A stretch of 64,000 nucleotides of DNA from Phoma sp. XZ068 (GCA_004835665.1 RBKR01000012.1:62001-126000); one strand, 5' to 3'. Positions 1 to 11,500 are shown, counted from the first letter of the stretch. Numbers and translations: made by a program. The notes: a model not told the origin generated them from the letters alone.

Positions 1-1611
1 TGCTCAAGTCAGCCTCACTTATGCCAAACCCTTCCTCCTCTTCACCCTCGACCGCATCTTGTGCCTTGTCGCCCGATGGCCCACGGTTCAGAAGACCCTT
101 CACATCCATACGATTCGCAGCCAGCCAGTACGCGCGATGAAACCGCTTCTCCGACGCCCTCGAATCGACACTCCACCTCTCCTTCTCCACCAAAAAGCCC
201 GCCTGCACGCACTGCGCGAACAGCCCGCGCTGATCGCTGCCCAGCGTGATCCACTGGATCTCGCTGTGCAGAAACCAGTGGTACCCGTACGTGCCGATTG
301 TTACTGTTGCATTGGGAATGGGGTGGTACGAGAACGGGTCCGTGGCATTGTGCAGCACGACTAGCGAGAGGGCAGTGCCGTTCTGGATGAAGCCGCGCGA
401 GGTGTGGGAGACGTGGCGTTGGGATGGGAGGGTGGCGATGAGGTCGGCGAGCCATTGCAAGGCGTAGGCGTAGCCGCTGATGGGTTGCAGTTCATAGTGG
501 CTGACGGACCAGTTGTAGGCGGTGTAGGTGGGGACGATGGGTTGGGGGAGGAAGTCTGGGTGGAGGGTGGGGGTTGGGTTAGCAGTGGGTTGGAGGTGGA
601 GGGTGTTGGAAGCTGGCGACTCATTATAAGCGCTCTGGTATGATGGGTAATCAGTGGGCGGATGCTGCTCTTGGATTTCAGGTGCCGTGACCTTGCGTCG
701 CTTACGAGGGGCTTTCGCTGTAGAAGGGCCCGGGGTAGACAAGGGCCTGTGAGCGAGTGTCTGTACTTCTGACATGCTTGCCGCGATGGATTGTCGGCGG
801 GCTTCACCCTTCTTGCGGTATCTCTCCTGCTTGCGCAGGGTGGCCGCATCCGGCAGCGGCCGAGCAGTCGCTGCAGACGTTGTCAGTCAATATGGTTGTA
901 TTCAGCGACATCATGATCCACTCACTCGTCAGGTTGTCAGTACGCCATTGCTGAATGGCTGGCATCTGCATGGTTGGCATCTGGATTGGGTCATCGTAAT
1001 TGAACGTTGGCGGCGCGATGGAAGGAGCTGGGGGTGGCTGGGGATCATACTGCAAGAGTGAAGGTTGTATGTAAGGGGACTGGTACGCGTCGTAGGTTGA
1101 CGGCTGCAACTGGGGCTCATTTGGCGGGAAATGACTGTGCTGTGCCTGACGTGACCAGTCAGGGACTGTCCAGTCGTCGAGCGTGTCTGCGGTGTTATCA
1201 GTGTTCCACATCGTCATGCCATTTGAATTGACGATTGCTGGGCCTGCTGCGAGGTACTCGCGAGTCTGTGGCAGCAGGCCATGGAGGCTTGATGGAAGTT
1301 CTTGTGGGGTTGCGCTGCTTTGCTCTGAGAAAGACTGAGTAGCACTTGGCAAAAACGCTTGCAATCCATCATTGCGCAGTGGAGTTTGTAAGCGTTGTTC
1401 TGCATATTGGGGGTCGAAACTTGCAGCAGTTTGCTCACCATTCCAATGCTCAGTTGAGAAATTAGCGTTCCAAGTGTGGTCGACATAAGCTGGTCCTAAA
1501 GCATGCTGCTGGGTGGGGACGGCGCTGTTAGGCAGTGGCGACGGATCCTGCAGAAAGTGTGCCCAGGCATCGTAGTGAGCAGGTGCCGGGCTGGTCGTTG
1601 GGCGTGAACAT
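1..1611 (-). CDS. Unrecognised basic nuclear-looking protein, 3' end outside window
   Basis: Coding frame on the minus strand, open to position 1, so the C-terminus is missing. A 55-nt intron (871..925, donor GTGAGT, branch TGACTGAC, acceptor CAG) joins a Pro/Gln/Ser-rich N-terminal part (926 upward) to a basic stretch (TLRKQERYRKKGEARRQS) followed by a second basic patch KAPRKRRK, which looks like a nuclear localisation signal. The remainder (1..600) is a globular Tyr/Trp/His-containing region I do not recognise. The arrangement suggests a DNA-binding or nuclear regulator, but no zinc cluster and no clear leucine zipper is visible, so no function is assigned. The start is unresolved: the ATG at 1611 gives a natural N-terminus (MFTPNDQP) but is one base out of frame with the next codons at the GGG run 1588-1590 (plus strand). 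The alternative ATG at 1666 needs a weak 49-nt intron. Confidence 0.6.
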
Positions 1612-1696
1612 GGGAGGGTGAAGAGCGAGATGGCAGCGACACAGAGGCTGGTGTCAGATTTCGCATGGTCAAATCAGGTGTTGAGAGGGACTGCGG

Positions 1697-1703
1697 CTTT
1701 ATA
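1697..1703 (-). promoter_or_regulatory. TATA box of the leftmost gene
   Basis: TATAAAG on the minus strand, 31 nt before the ATG at 1666 and 86 nt before the ATG at 1611. A transcription start about 30 nt downstream of it would leave almost no leader for the 1666 ATG, which slightly favours 1611. Confidence 0.4.
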
Positions 1704-1704
1704 G

Positions 1705-2394
1705 ACGCGGTTCAGGGGCTGTTGCCTTAGCGAGAGTGAAGAGACGAGCCATTTACGAGGTGAAAGTGGAAGCGCAAAGCAAGAAATCAGCAGTTATCCG
1801 TCTCTTCTCACCCTGATTGGAAGGCGGGCGGGGCTGCGGGAGATGAGACAGGTACTCTTCGCTCAACGAGGGAGCAGAGCAAACGGGCGATTGAGTGAAA
1901 TGGCGCGAAAAAAAGTCTGAGCCAATTGCGGCCCCTGAAAGCTGTTGCTAGATGAGAAATTGAGGTGACGTCGAGTTGAAGATCTGCGTATGTGTCATTC
2001 AACGAGTTTGAGTGAATCGAGGTGGGTGAAGGGAGTGTCACAATAGGAGGCTAGTGAAGGGAGTGGGCCTGGGGACGGGTGCCTGCAGCAGTGCGCTGGC
2101 CTGCGGAAGCTGGCCTTTGTCAACCACGAAAGGACCTGCCAACAAAGAAACGAGACAGGAGGTGTTTTGGCTCAAAGTGGTTTGCACATGGCTTGAAGAA
2201 GATTGGCTGATCCTGGAATCCTTTATTCCGGCTCTTTGAACTCAACAATGGGAAAGATGCAGTTGTGCATGCAAAAAGTGTGTAATGCGATTGACTCACT
2301 CCACCCTCTGCCCATACTTTTCCCAAATACCCGTGCTGCGCTTGAACGCCAAATGAACAATGCCAGTTGTAAGTCGTCCTCCCGGCGATGGTGC
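1705..2394. other. Intergenic region, no gene seen
   Basis: Upstream region of the leftmost gene and downstream region of emp24. Only short overlapping ORFs without start context or motifs. Confidence 0.5.
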
Positions 2395-3173
2395 TTATAC
2401 AACACGCTTGACCTGCGACTCATGTTAGGGGGAGCTTCAAGACGAGGGACTGCACTCACCTCAAAGAACCTCTTCAACCACCAAACCTGGAAACCACCAT
2501 TTGCACCGAGCACAAGGATCTGGAAGATGCTCCACCACTTGACCCTGGCATTGGTGCTCTCGGCGGTGTTCCTGTGTGTCCTCTCGCGAACGACAATGTA
2601 GCCCTGCTCATCCTTGACCTGCGAAACGAGCTCTGTGAGCTGGCGCACTATGTTTCGTCAGTATACCATGCCACCAATTTGGAGTGAGTGTGAAGACGCA
2701 CCCTCCTTGTCCAGAGGATCCTGCGGGGCCTCCGACTCGGGCACGTAAACAATGCCGTGCACGTTGAACGAGACCTCCTTTGTGTTTGCGCCCCAGTGCT
2801 CGTTGTTGAAGCAGTATGTGTATTTGCCGTCCTCCGCTGCGTCGAAGGTGTGGTCGCCCGAGGACACGCCGCGCTCGTGGACCTGGTAGCTGCGAGAGGG
2901 TGTTTCGATCTGGGTGCATGGTTAGCCGGTGCTCGTGCCCCTCGCACAATTCGTAGCTGGTCTGCAATTCCGTACCCAGAAATCAATCTCGAGGTTTCCG
3001 CTCCCGCCAAATTCCCGGTCGCCGACCTGGAACGTGACTGTCATCTTGTCGTCCTTGTGCAGCTGCTCGTGGAAGCATTCGCGCTGGTGCGCCTTCATTT
3101 GGATGTTGTGCGCCGATGTGAGGGAGAGCAGGCTGCTCGCCGCTGCGAGGAGGCCAAATGACGAGAACAGCAT
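2395..3173 (-). CDS. emp24: p24-family COPII/COPI cargo receptor Emp24
   Basis: Type I membrane protein of the early secretory pathway; p24 proteins cycle between ER and Golgi and select cargo (notably GPI-anchored proteins) into COPII vesicles. Four exons: 2976..3173, 2702..2909, 2460..2647 and 2395..2412; introns of 66, 54 and 47 nt, each with GT...AG. The spliced frame is 612 nt, 203 aa, the usual p24 size. It has a signal peptide (residues 1-21, ending SAH), a GOLD domain with two conserved cysteines (RECFHE near residue 33; TYCFNNEHWG near 105), a membrane-proximal coiled coil (about 138-165), one transmembrane segment, and a cytosolic tail LKRFFEVKRVV. The tail's FF pair is the COPII-binding signal of the family. 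The last exon encodes only VKRVV and stop. Among p24 subfamilies the tail and GOLD sequence fit the beta (Emp24/TMED2) class. Confidence 0.93.
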
Positions 3174-3913
3174 CGTTGCGGTCGGCCTGGGCTGCTGTGT
3201 TGTTGCGACGTGGTGTTGTTGAACATCGCCAATTGCATCGCGGAGATGCCAGCTTGCGCCCGCAAGTTAGGTGACTAACCGCATTTGGCAACGCGCGACC
3301 ACTTCTCGACCTGCGTAGCTCTGTACAACCATCACAATATCATCATTTAGAGCGACATCGGTTGCGTATCGCATTTAAGCATCCCAGACAAGTCAACAAT
3401 GACGCTGTAATAGTAACGATGAGTAGTGAACACATCGTGCACCATCCTTGATCCCATCATCTCTCACCCAGCGCGTGCCCTCGTCTGAGAGCTGCAGTGA
3501 TTCTTATCAATACCTGATTAACAGCTAATATAGACACAGTAAGCTCCCTTCTACAGTTATAGCCTCTGCGTAGAAGAGCATAGGACGGTTTGATTATCTC
3601 TTTCAGTCACATCTGTTCTCCTCTACCTCTCCTATTTCATCATTCTCAGCCACAACTTTAAACCTATCCCTGTACATTGCTCGATGACCGTTGATTTGGA
3701 CCTTGCTTCTCCGTATTTAATAGTTCTACTCTACCACACAGCAGGCCTCGACGCCGCCAATGGATGTCGCGTCGAAACACATAACGAGCCATCCTTCACT
3801 TCACCAGCCTGCCAAGACCAGGATGCCCCACCAAACAAACAGTCGCAGCGAAGCGCAGGCTCCATTGCAGAGTCACTGTCTACCGTCACTCAATCCAGAC
3901 AATATAGCTCAGC
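3174..3913. other. Divergent promoter region between emp24 and the SANT/GW gene
   Basis: 740 bp between two divergently transcribed genes. ORFs around 3684-3900 have no motif and precede the well-supported ATG at 3914. Nothing else supported. Confidence 0.5.
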
Positions 3914-5373
3914 ATGGCCGACCCAAGTGGCGCACCCAGGCGCGTCTCGATGGCATACATTCTCGGCTTCAGCAACAAACCTTTCAAGCATGGAGGACTG
4001 CCCGCCCCGCCGCCGCAACCTCGCCATCCCAGCGCCTTCAAGCAAATGGTAAGTCTCACGGTATCGTCACACGAGAGGTCTTAATGATGGAATAGGTCAC
4101 CACCCCCGGCGGCGTCATCGAGTGGGCTGCTAGTGATGGTCGCCGCGGCAGGCTCACTGGGCCAGTCAGACCACGTCTCACCGCTCCGAACCTCTCGCAG
4201 GTGCCTGTAGGCAAGGCCGCCTCCACGAAAGGCGCAGGTGACGATGAAGGAGGCATGGGCATGTTCGGTCTCTTCGACGATGCGCCTGCTGCACCATCCC
4301 ACAAGGAGAGCGCCAAAGATACTAAACCCTCCGACAGCGGCTGGTCTGACGAGCAGGATAAGAAGTTGATGCAGATGAAAGATGAGAACAAGTCGTGGAA
4401 GGATATCGCTGAAGAATTTGGGAAGGATCAGGGTCAGTGCAAAGGTCGCTTCAACAAGATCAAGCCAAAGGACTGGAGGCCTCCCGGTGCGAATGACAAA
4501 GGCAGCGGTGGCAAAGAGAAGAAAGACAAGCAGCACGGTGGTAACAACAACAAAGATGCTGGGAAGAAGGGCGACGAGAAGAAAGATGATGCCCCAGGTG
4601 GAGCGTTTGCTGCTTCCGCTGAAAATGCTTGGGGCGCTGGTGGCGACGGTGCATGGGGTGCCACCGATACGAATGGAGTCGCTCAAGACAACAATGGTGC
4701 ATGGAACCTTGGTGATACCCCCGGATGGCCTGGCGAAGATACCTCTGGCGACAAGAAAGGCGAGGAAGGCTTTACTGCTGATAACGGCGGCGATGCTTGG
4801 GGCGGTGGAGCATGGAACAATGGTGGAGACAACAATGATGAAGCCAACAAGGATGACAGTGGGTTCAAGGCTGATGATGGTGCCTGGGGCATTGGGGCGG
4901 ACTCTGGAGGTAATGGCGTAACTGGTGGCTGGGATGCAGGTGCTGAAGGTGGAGCAAACGACAGCTGGAACGCTGGCAATGCTACCGGCGGCAACAACGA
5001 CAGCTGGGAGAACCAAAACAACAACAACGCTACCAACGACAACGCCTCCAAAAAGAGCTCCTCTAACAAGCACACCAAGACACCGTCCAACAGGACTGCG
5101 CCACAGTCAGCCTCCAAGCAGCGCTCCTCGCGCCGGTCAGAGAAGCCGCCCACATCTGCGCCAACTGAGGTCGAACTCAAGCCTGACTCGACCTTCTCTG
5201 CGGACGATTTACGCCTCATCGCCAGGATTCTGCAACAAGACTGCCAGATGGTGTGGAACAGAGTGAGCTGGAGGTTCAGGGACAAGACTGGGAGGAACTT
5301 GCATCCGGATGTCTTTGAGGAGAAGGTCACAGGGAAAATTGAGGATAGAGGAAGTGAGCATGGCAGGAGGTGA
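3914..5373 (+). CDS. SANT/Myb-like protein with a tryptophan-rich GW/AW low-complexity tract
   Basis: Exons 3914..4048 and 4096..5373, joined across a 47-nt intron (GTAAGT...AATAG); 470 aa. The start at 3914 (MADPSGAPRRVSMAYILGF) is chosen because the frame continues exactly through the intron into GVIEWAASDGRRGRLTG. Residues about 128-172 form a SANT/Myb-like module (GWSDEQDKKLMQMKDENKSW, then IAEEFG and CKGRFNKIK). A Lys/Gly/Asn linker follows, then a Gly/Asn/Asp/Ala-rich tract (about 224-349) holding ten tryptophans, mostly as AW, GW or SW spaced 4-22 residues apart. A Ser/Lys-rich basic segment leads to a conserved-looking C-terminus (ADDLRLIARILQQDC, W, WRFRDKTG). The function is unknown. 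The SANT module suggests chromatin or DNA association; the W tract recalls Argonaute-hook proteins by composition only. The long antisense frames over this gene are composition artefacts. Confidence 0.85.
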
Positions 5374-5919
5374 TCATCCAGCGGTGCGATGTAGACGAAG
5401 CTTGTGCTGGACAGTAGAATTCGTATGTGCTGGGCTTGAACAACTCGAGGATAGGTTAGCGCAGCACTTGTACACCAGCCGAATGAAGGAAGAGGCATGT
5501 GATCGGCTCTCGGCACACGTCAACTTTTTACTACATTTCTCGGCCGACCTTCGCAAACAGTCCTTGACAAAACAGCCCTAGTATTAACAGAAAACAGGTA
5601 TTGACCAGCTCGATGTTACCGCGATGTTCTCAATCGATCGCAGATGTTGCATGGATCCACCGAAAAAGCTCCGATATAGGACTGATCAGCATCTGATAAG
5701 ATGAGATTGATAAATCGCCCCACATGCGTTGCGCGTCCAAGCAATCAAAAGCATTGTACAGAAAGCTTCAACTAGTATGCCTGACTTGCTGCCGTGGTTA
5801 TGACCAGGAGAGCGAAAAGTTTGCAGACAGCCCTTGCAACATATGGTTATAAGGATTCATGTATATATAGTTTCGCAAAGATGTAGGTTTTCGGGCTATC
5901 TTGACTACAGTATATCGCT
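5374..5919. other. Intergenic region with promoter of the arylsulfotransferase-like gene
   Basis: No coding frame supported. The right part holds the TATA element at 5862 and the start of the next gene. Confidence 0.5.
5862..5869 (+). promoter_or_regulatory. TATA box
   Basis: TATATATA 58 nt before the ATG at 5920; position fits a core promoter of the secreted protein gene. Confidence 0.5.
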
Positions 5920-7527
5920 ATGCGTCTTCATGGTCTTTTACTCGCCTCTTTGGCATCGCTTATCCCAGTAAAAGCCCAAAATAATACCACATCCACCTGG
6001 CCATGGCAGACGTTCAAGTCTCTCCCAGGCTTTGAGCCTCCTCAACTCTCCATCAACAAGGCCGGCACTACCTCACCCGGTCACATCTTCTTCCCAATCA
6101 GCGGCAACGAAGCGCACAACTACAGCCTTGTCATCTATCAAGAAGATGGTGAGCTGATATGGCAATCCGGATACGGCGACTACGCTGCCTTCCGCCCAAC
6201 TACGCTCTTTGGCGAACCGGTCCTTGCATCGTTCAGCGGCATCACATTCTCTGAGCCATGGGGCTTTGGGTACGGAATGGTCCACATTTTCGACCAGCAC
6301 TATGAGAACATCTACAATGTCACGCTCTGGAACTCCACCTTCCCGCTGGACAGCATCTCGCCACTGTATGACCCAACGCAGTACCAGCCATTCAGCTGGA
6401 TCGACATGCACGAGAACCTCATCACACCGGAAGGCACGATGTTCGTTGGCGCTATGAATGTTACTCCATGGGATCTCTCTTCCATCGGCGGACCGAAGGA
6501 TGGCTGGGTCGTGGACTCCATTGTACTTGAGATCAATGTGACTAACAGCGCGATCTTATGGCAGTGGAGCCATCTCGATCATGTCGATGAAATTTCGCTC
6601 CAAAGTGCCGTTCCAACATATCCGCTGAGCGACTTGGGGAGAAACAGTAGTTACCCATGGGGTCCATTCCACATCAACTCCATCGAGCGATTTGACGACG
6701 GAAGTCTCCTAATCTCGTCGCGACACTACTGTTCCATTTTCAAAATCAACCGTAACGGCACAGTAGAGTGGACTCTGAATGTAAGCACGACTAACTACTT
6801 CATACTCTCCACCCCAAGTACTAACGACTCCCAGGGCCACTCCGGCGGCGACTTCACCCTCCACAACAACCTCTCCTTCTGCTACCAGCACGACGCCCGC
6901 CTGCACCCCTCCCCCTCAACCGCCCCAAACACAACCCTCATCTCCCTCTTCAACAACGACAACAGCGCCGTCGTCTCCGGCATAAACCAAAGCACAGGCA
7001 TATTCCTCTCCCTCGACACAACCCTCAAAACCGCAACCCTCGTACGCGAACTCTCAGACCCGGTTGACCCTATTTCCTCCGTTAGCCAGGGCGCAATGCA
7101 AGTCCTGCCCGACGGGCACTCTGTGCTAGGCTACGGCAGCGTGCCCACGCTGAAAGAATATAATGCCGAGGGAGACGTCGTGTTGAGTGTTTCGTGGGGT
7201 CCGCCGAAGAGCGTGCAGAGTTACCGCACGTATAAGGCACCGTGGATTGGTAAGCCGACGACGAAGCCGGAAGTTTTCGCTTGTCGCGAGGGGAATAAGA
7301 CGGAGGTGTATATGAGCTGGAATGGGGCGACTGAAGTGCAGAGGTGGACTGTATTTGGTGGCGTGGGCAATGAGACGGTGAGCGAGGTTGCGACGGTGGA
7401 GAGGGGTGGGTTTGAGACGAGGGCGGTGGTGAGCGGGGAGTTGAGGTATGTGAGGGCTGAGGCCGAGGGGGAGAGGATTGAGACGGGTGTTTCGGAGACT
7501 ATTGGTGTTGCGGTGTCTTGCGAGTGA
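5920..7527 (+). CDS. Secreted arylsulfotransferase-family (ASST-like) protein
   Basis: Exons 5920..6780 and 6835..7527; 517 aa after removing a 54-nt intron (GTAAGC, branch CTAAC, CAG) that happens to leave the frame open if unspliced. Splicing gives EWTLNGHSGGDFTL followed by CYQHDAR, the W-L-G/N-G...DF...QHDAR pattern I associate with the fungal Arylsulfotran_2 family (a predicted six-bladed propeller related to bacterial ASST). A signal peptide (residues 1-20, ending VKAQ) and more than a dozen N-x-S/T sites indicate an extracellular or wall-located glycoprotein. The bacterial relatives transfer sulfate between phenols, but no substrate is established for most fungal members, so activity is inferred only from family. 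Confidence 0.82.
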   Translation: MRLHGLLLASLASLIPVKAQNNTTSTWPWQTFKSLPGFEPPQLSINKAGTTSPGHIFFPISGNEAHNYSLVIYQEDGELIWQSGYGDYAAFRPTTLFGEPVLASFSGITFSEPWGFGYGMVHIFDQHYENIYNVTLWNSTFPLDSISPLYDPTQYQPFSWIDMHENLITPEGTMFVGAMNVTPWDLSSIGGPKDGWVVDSIVLEINVTNSAILWQWSHLDHVDEISLQSAVPTYPLSDLGRNSSYPWGPFHINSIERFDDGSLLISSRHYCSIFKINRNGTVEWTLNVSTTNYFILSTPSTNDSQGHSGGDFTLHNNLSFCYQHDARLHPSPSTAPNTTLISLFNNDNSAVVSGINQSTGIFLSLDTTLKTATLVRELSDPVDPISSVSQGAMQVLPDGHSVLGYGSVPTLKEYNAEGDVVLSVSWGPPKSVQSYRTYKAPWIGKPTTKPEVFACREGNKTEVYMSWNGATEVQRWTVFGGVGNETVSEVATVERGGFETRAVVSGELRYVRAEAEGERIETGVSETIGVAVSCE

Positions 7528-8417
7528 GTGTCGCACAGCTATTGTACTTCTAATACCGTAAGGCAGAAGGACGCATGTACACGAGATATTAAAGCTGTCG
7601 ATTGAGGGGTAGGTAGGCCCTGCGACTTCTCGCGATCTGCGTGTCACCGTAAGTTAGATTCACACTCTGCACAATATCTAGTCAGCTCCTCAACAGTGCG
7701 TAAAGACGACCGGGTAATATGAGCTTCGGTGGTTAACACGACTCTAAGCTCCACGGCGACATTCTTAGGTATCTGTGCTTAAAAAGGGGAGGCCCATGAG
7801 CATTTCCGATGCCTATGCTCTCGTTTGCTATATGAAAGGGGAAGCACTGGCGTTTCACTCCCGTTCGCCAACATACATAGATCCTCCGAGCATACCGAGG
7901 AGGCGAGCTAAACTGACCAATCTCTGAGCCAAATGCAAAGCAGGATCATAGAAGATGCCCGGGAATTATAATTCATGGCTTGAAAACAATGACCTGCGCA
8001 GCAAAGTGGAAGCTCAATGGATATATCTTCCGAACCCGAATTGAGAGAACCGCAGAGAAGCATTGTTGCGAATGATGGCGGGGCAGTACGTTAACGAGGA
8101 TCGGTAATAGGGATGCCTTGTGTTCTTCACACAGCGCGGCTCAGTGTGGTGAGAGAACATATATCACGCACCACGATCAGCAATGGATGAATTTGTGGGA
8201 AAGCTACTTTTGGATTTGAAACGAAGTATCTATAATGCAAAAGTTCCGATGTAGGAAGAAGAGAGTTTATTTACAAATAATGCTAGAAGCTGCGGCTTGC
8301 GCGGAGAATGTATCTGGCCCAATATACAGACTCGGGAAGAAAAGTATGTTTACAAGAAAGGCTAACCGGTGCCGTGTGTGCGAAGAATATCTCCGGATAA
8401 AGAAGATTCATCGACTT
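7528..8417. other. Intergenic region between two convergent genes
   Basis: 3' flanks of the arylsulfotransferase-like and GH26 genes. The long plus-strand frame 8235-9284 is the antisense shadow of GH26. Nothing else supported. Confidence 0.5.
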
Positions 8418-9464
8418 CTACTGGGCCTTGAAGTTGCCGAGCTTGCTGGTACCATCAACAGTCACAACGTTCGAATCCGAGTATACGTTGAACAAGTGTT
8501 GCTTGGAGTTCTGACTGCCTCCAGAAATGAAGTCACCAGACCACGTCATCCACCACGCCCAGGGGATCTCTTCGCTCTTCTGTCGCTGCGGGTCAGGGAT
8601 AGGGCCGTTCTCTGCGAGAGCAAGAACGCGCTTGCCTCCACTCAATCCGTACAGTGTCTCCCACGCCTTGGCCTGCGGGTTGTAGTCACCAGCCTTAGCG
8701 TAGATGTCGGTCGTCACAATGTCGCACTTGTCATTGCCGGGGTACCAGTCACTCTTCTCTGTGTTGCACACCCAAACCATGTTGTGAAGGTTGTGGTAGT
8801 TGGTCAGGCGTTCGTAGACGATGTCCCAGAGCTGCTTGAAGGGGCCGGCGCCGGTTGCACCCCACCAAAACCATGCACCATCGGGTTCGTGCAGCGGACG
8901 GAAGAGGATTGCCACGCCGGCGTCCTGGAGCTTCTTGATCTGGACAGCAATGGTGTCGATGTCTTTCAAAAGGAGCTTGTAGTTGGCACCGTTGGTACCC
9001 TGGGCAAGAGCATTCTTGAGGTTGAAGTTGGTCGCTTCTGTGTAGAAGCCTCTGTACCACGGCTTTCCATCTTTGTTGAGATCCGTGGGTGCTATCCAGT
9101 GCCAACAGAAGGTGTTGATCACGCCCTCCTTGTCAACCGTGATTGCCGTGTCAACATCAGTGCCTTTAGCACCATTCTGCGTGGCGGCAGGCGAGTAGTT
9201 GATGAAGTCACTGCCCAAGATAGCCGGTGTCTTGCCAATTTCCTTCTTCACCCAGTTGAAGCTCTCAATGTCTTGCTGACCTGAGAGATAATGCCATCCG
9301 AACTGATTTTGAATGGCTTTCAGAAGTGCTCTCGCCTGAGAATTGGCCTTGGGGTCGATGTTATCGTATTCCATCCAGGCGCGTTTGCCCAGGGCAGCTG
9401 GACGGCTGGGGGCAGCCAGCCCGGTGGCAGCCAAGCCTAGAATGATGGAAGCGGTGATATGCAT
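8418..9464 (-). CDS. Secreted GH26 endo-beta-1,4-mannanase
   Basis: Intronless, 348 aa. Glycoside hydrolase family 26 cleaves internal beta-1,4-mannosidic bonds of mannans and galactomannans by a retaining mechanism. Signal peptide MHITASIILGLAATGLAAP, then a single (beta/alpha)8 domain without a CBM. The acid/base glutamate is E193 in FRPLHEPDGAWFWWG and the nucleophile is E285 in LALAENGPIPD, both with the family's typical context. Other matching landmarks are QFGWHYLSGQQDIESF near the N-terminus and the Trp-rich C-terminal motif PWAWWMTWSGDF. Context: isolated plant-polysaccharide-degrading gene, with the nearest neighbour being the secreted ASST-like protein. High confidence in family; mannan specificity is inferred. 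Confidence 0.92.
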   Translation of the reverse strand: MHITASIILGLAATGLAAPSRPAALGKRAWMEYDNIDPKANSQARALLKAIQNQFGWHYLSGQQDIESFNWVKKEIGKTPAILGSDFINYSPAATQNGAKGTDVDTAITVDKEGVINTFCWHWIAPTDLNKDGKPWYRGFYTEATNFNLKNALAQGTNGANYKLLLKDIDTIAVQIKKLQDAGVAILFRPLHEPDGAWFWWGATGAGPFKQLWDIVYERLTNYHNLHNMVWVCNTEKSDWYPGNDKCDIVTTDIYAKAGDYNPQAKAWETLYGLSGGKRVLALAENGPIPDPQRQKSEEIPWAWWMTWSGDFISGGSQNSKQHLFNVYSDSNVVTVDGTSKLGNFKAQ

Positions 9465-11500
9465 GATTGAATGAGCGGATTGAGTTAAGAATTAAACAGT
9501 AGAAAAGCTGAGTGCATGCCTGTATTCCCACTGCAGAAGCGAATTGATTTATAGACGAGCGGACTGATGAAGCCCAGAGTCCAAGAGAGCACAATACTCT
9601 GGAGTAGTACCCGAAGGATTTGGTGTAATTGAAGTCGTCATTTGTAAAGATTGCCTCCGGGGTATTGGAATGGTAAACTCGGAGATTTTATGGATGCACC
9701 CACTTGGAGTTGGTAGAATGTGGCGCAAGAACAACCAATCCTGAGTGGAGCCAAGACGAATATGCTCTAAAATTGCCTGACACATATCTCATACCTGCAC
9801 TCGCATCGAAATTGCTATTCGGCGGCAAAGTATTTAGACGAGCGTGTTTCACAATCGAGTCAGTCCAATTTACGCGAGTGGGCCTAGCTTACTCACTACA
9901 GTACCACAACCTGGTCATACCATTGAAAGATGGCGTGCAGATCTTGCAAATTCGCATCGGTCTTTGCTTCCGTGTCAAATGCGGACATGGAGGAGCAATT
10001 ATCAAAGGCCAAATATTCCGTCCTCCGAACCACGGCTTCCTTTGCGACTCCCGTTAATCGGCTCCTATGGAACCTCCAAGGCGCAAATCATCCTAGATGC
10101 TTGTTGCAAATCGAATTTCAATGTCGGGATCTGAAATACAGCATACGACGTGTTCAAAGCTAGAACAGAGGCGAACAATACATGTTGGCGAGTAGGTGCC
10201 ATATTAAGTGGTGAATGCCATGGCTAGGCAACAAGTAGTACCTTTGGCAAGATAAAAAGGATGCGGATAAAACTGCGCACACGCTATATAACACGCCCAT
10301 TTGGGGCAATGACAAAATTCGTCCTCAAGTTTTGAAAGCGACCGCCCAGAGCACTTGGCACATTCTTCAGGAGTCGGTATGTTGAGTACGGTTGATACCG
10401 CAGAACAGACACTCCTCACATTTTGTTACATACTGGGGCTCTCTCTGCTGTGTTGATGTTAGAGCAGTTCAGATTCGGACTTGATGACTATAGTCCTGTT
10501 TAAATGGTATTATCGCGAATTTGAGTCCATCAGGCTATCATTTACTTCGATGACCCGACCCATTTCTCCCAGGAAAGCGAGCAATTCCACGTTAAACTTC
10601 CCGTCCAAGTCTGCTGTCCAGCACTTGTGCACATTTTTGTCGTTGTGGTCTGTCTCGGGCGCCGGGACCGGGAAGTCATCATAGTGACAGCTCACCTAGA
10701 CTCTCCTGAAGGTTAAACCCCGGCCAATTTCCTGTAGCCCATACATCACACCTCCACACAAATGTAGGTCCGATTGCGTCGCCGGGCCGCGTTAGTGCTC
10801 ACACAGATAGAAGTACTTCCAAACGTTCAGTTGTCAGGACACGTGGAGAAGCCGGAATGTGAAAAACCAGACAGGGAAGAGAAAGGTGGGAGTTAGCGCA
10901 GAGCCAGCTCCGTGCCAGGTTGAGGTTGCCCCACACAAATGCATGAGCTTGTACAAAAGAGAGGCCGAAGAGAGGATTGAAATGCCCGGAAGTAGATTGA
11001 AGCTGACAAGAGGTTAGGTTAAGACTAGATGCTGCGCCAAATGCGCCGCTGTATAGGATCAGTGGGTCACACGAAAAGCAGTAGTGGCCGATATTTCTGA
11101 AGGCTTGGTGAGTTACCGGTACTAAGAAGTTCGATGTAGGCATCTGCTGGTCAACTTAAAAGAGAGACAGCAGACTGAGATTGGAACTCATGCTACGTTG
11201 TGTAGATGGAGTTAGACAATTCTCTTATAGGCTAACGTCGCTTTCCAGCATCGTGATCTGTTTGACTCATCTCGCCTCCTGTAATCACATTCTTCGGTCA
11301 TTACTTCAGTGTAATGGAACGAGTGAATCGTTTTGGAGCTATTCCACATAGCTCATACCTACCTAGGTAGATCGGCAGTGAAGCTAGGTCTTGCTACGAG
11401 AATCTATCCTTTGTACGATTTAGGCTGTTATTTAGCTACTGAAGCCAGTCCCTCTGCTGAATATTCAGGCTGTTTCCTGGTTGCGTTCTGAACCACATTG
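9465..11500. other. 2-kb intergenic stretch, no supported gene
   Basis: The left part is the GH26 promoter. Short ORFs (for example 10510..10695 minus, 61 codons, and 10799..11143 minus) have no signal peptide, motif or extension through introns that I could find. Confidence 0.45.

Noticed and set aside
4081..5516. Long minus-strand ORFs (330 and 277 codons) over the SANT/GW gene
   Set aside because: Val/Ser/Pro-rich complements of the Gly/Asn/Asp-rich coding sequence; no domain.
8235..9284. 349-codon plus-strand ORF
   Set aside because: Antisense shadow of the GH26 mannanase, whose catalytic motifs are unambiguous on the other strand.
10510..10695. 61-codon minus-strand ORF (MSCHYDDFPVPAPE...)
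   Set aside because: Composition is protein-like, but no signal, motif or flanking exon could be found; too little to call a gene.
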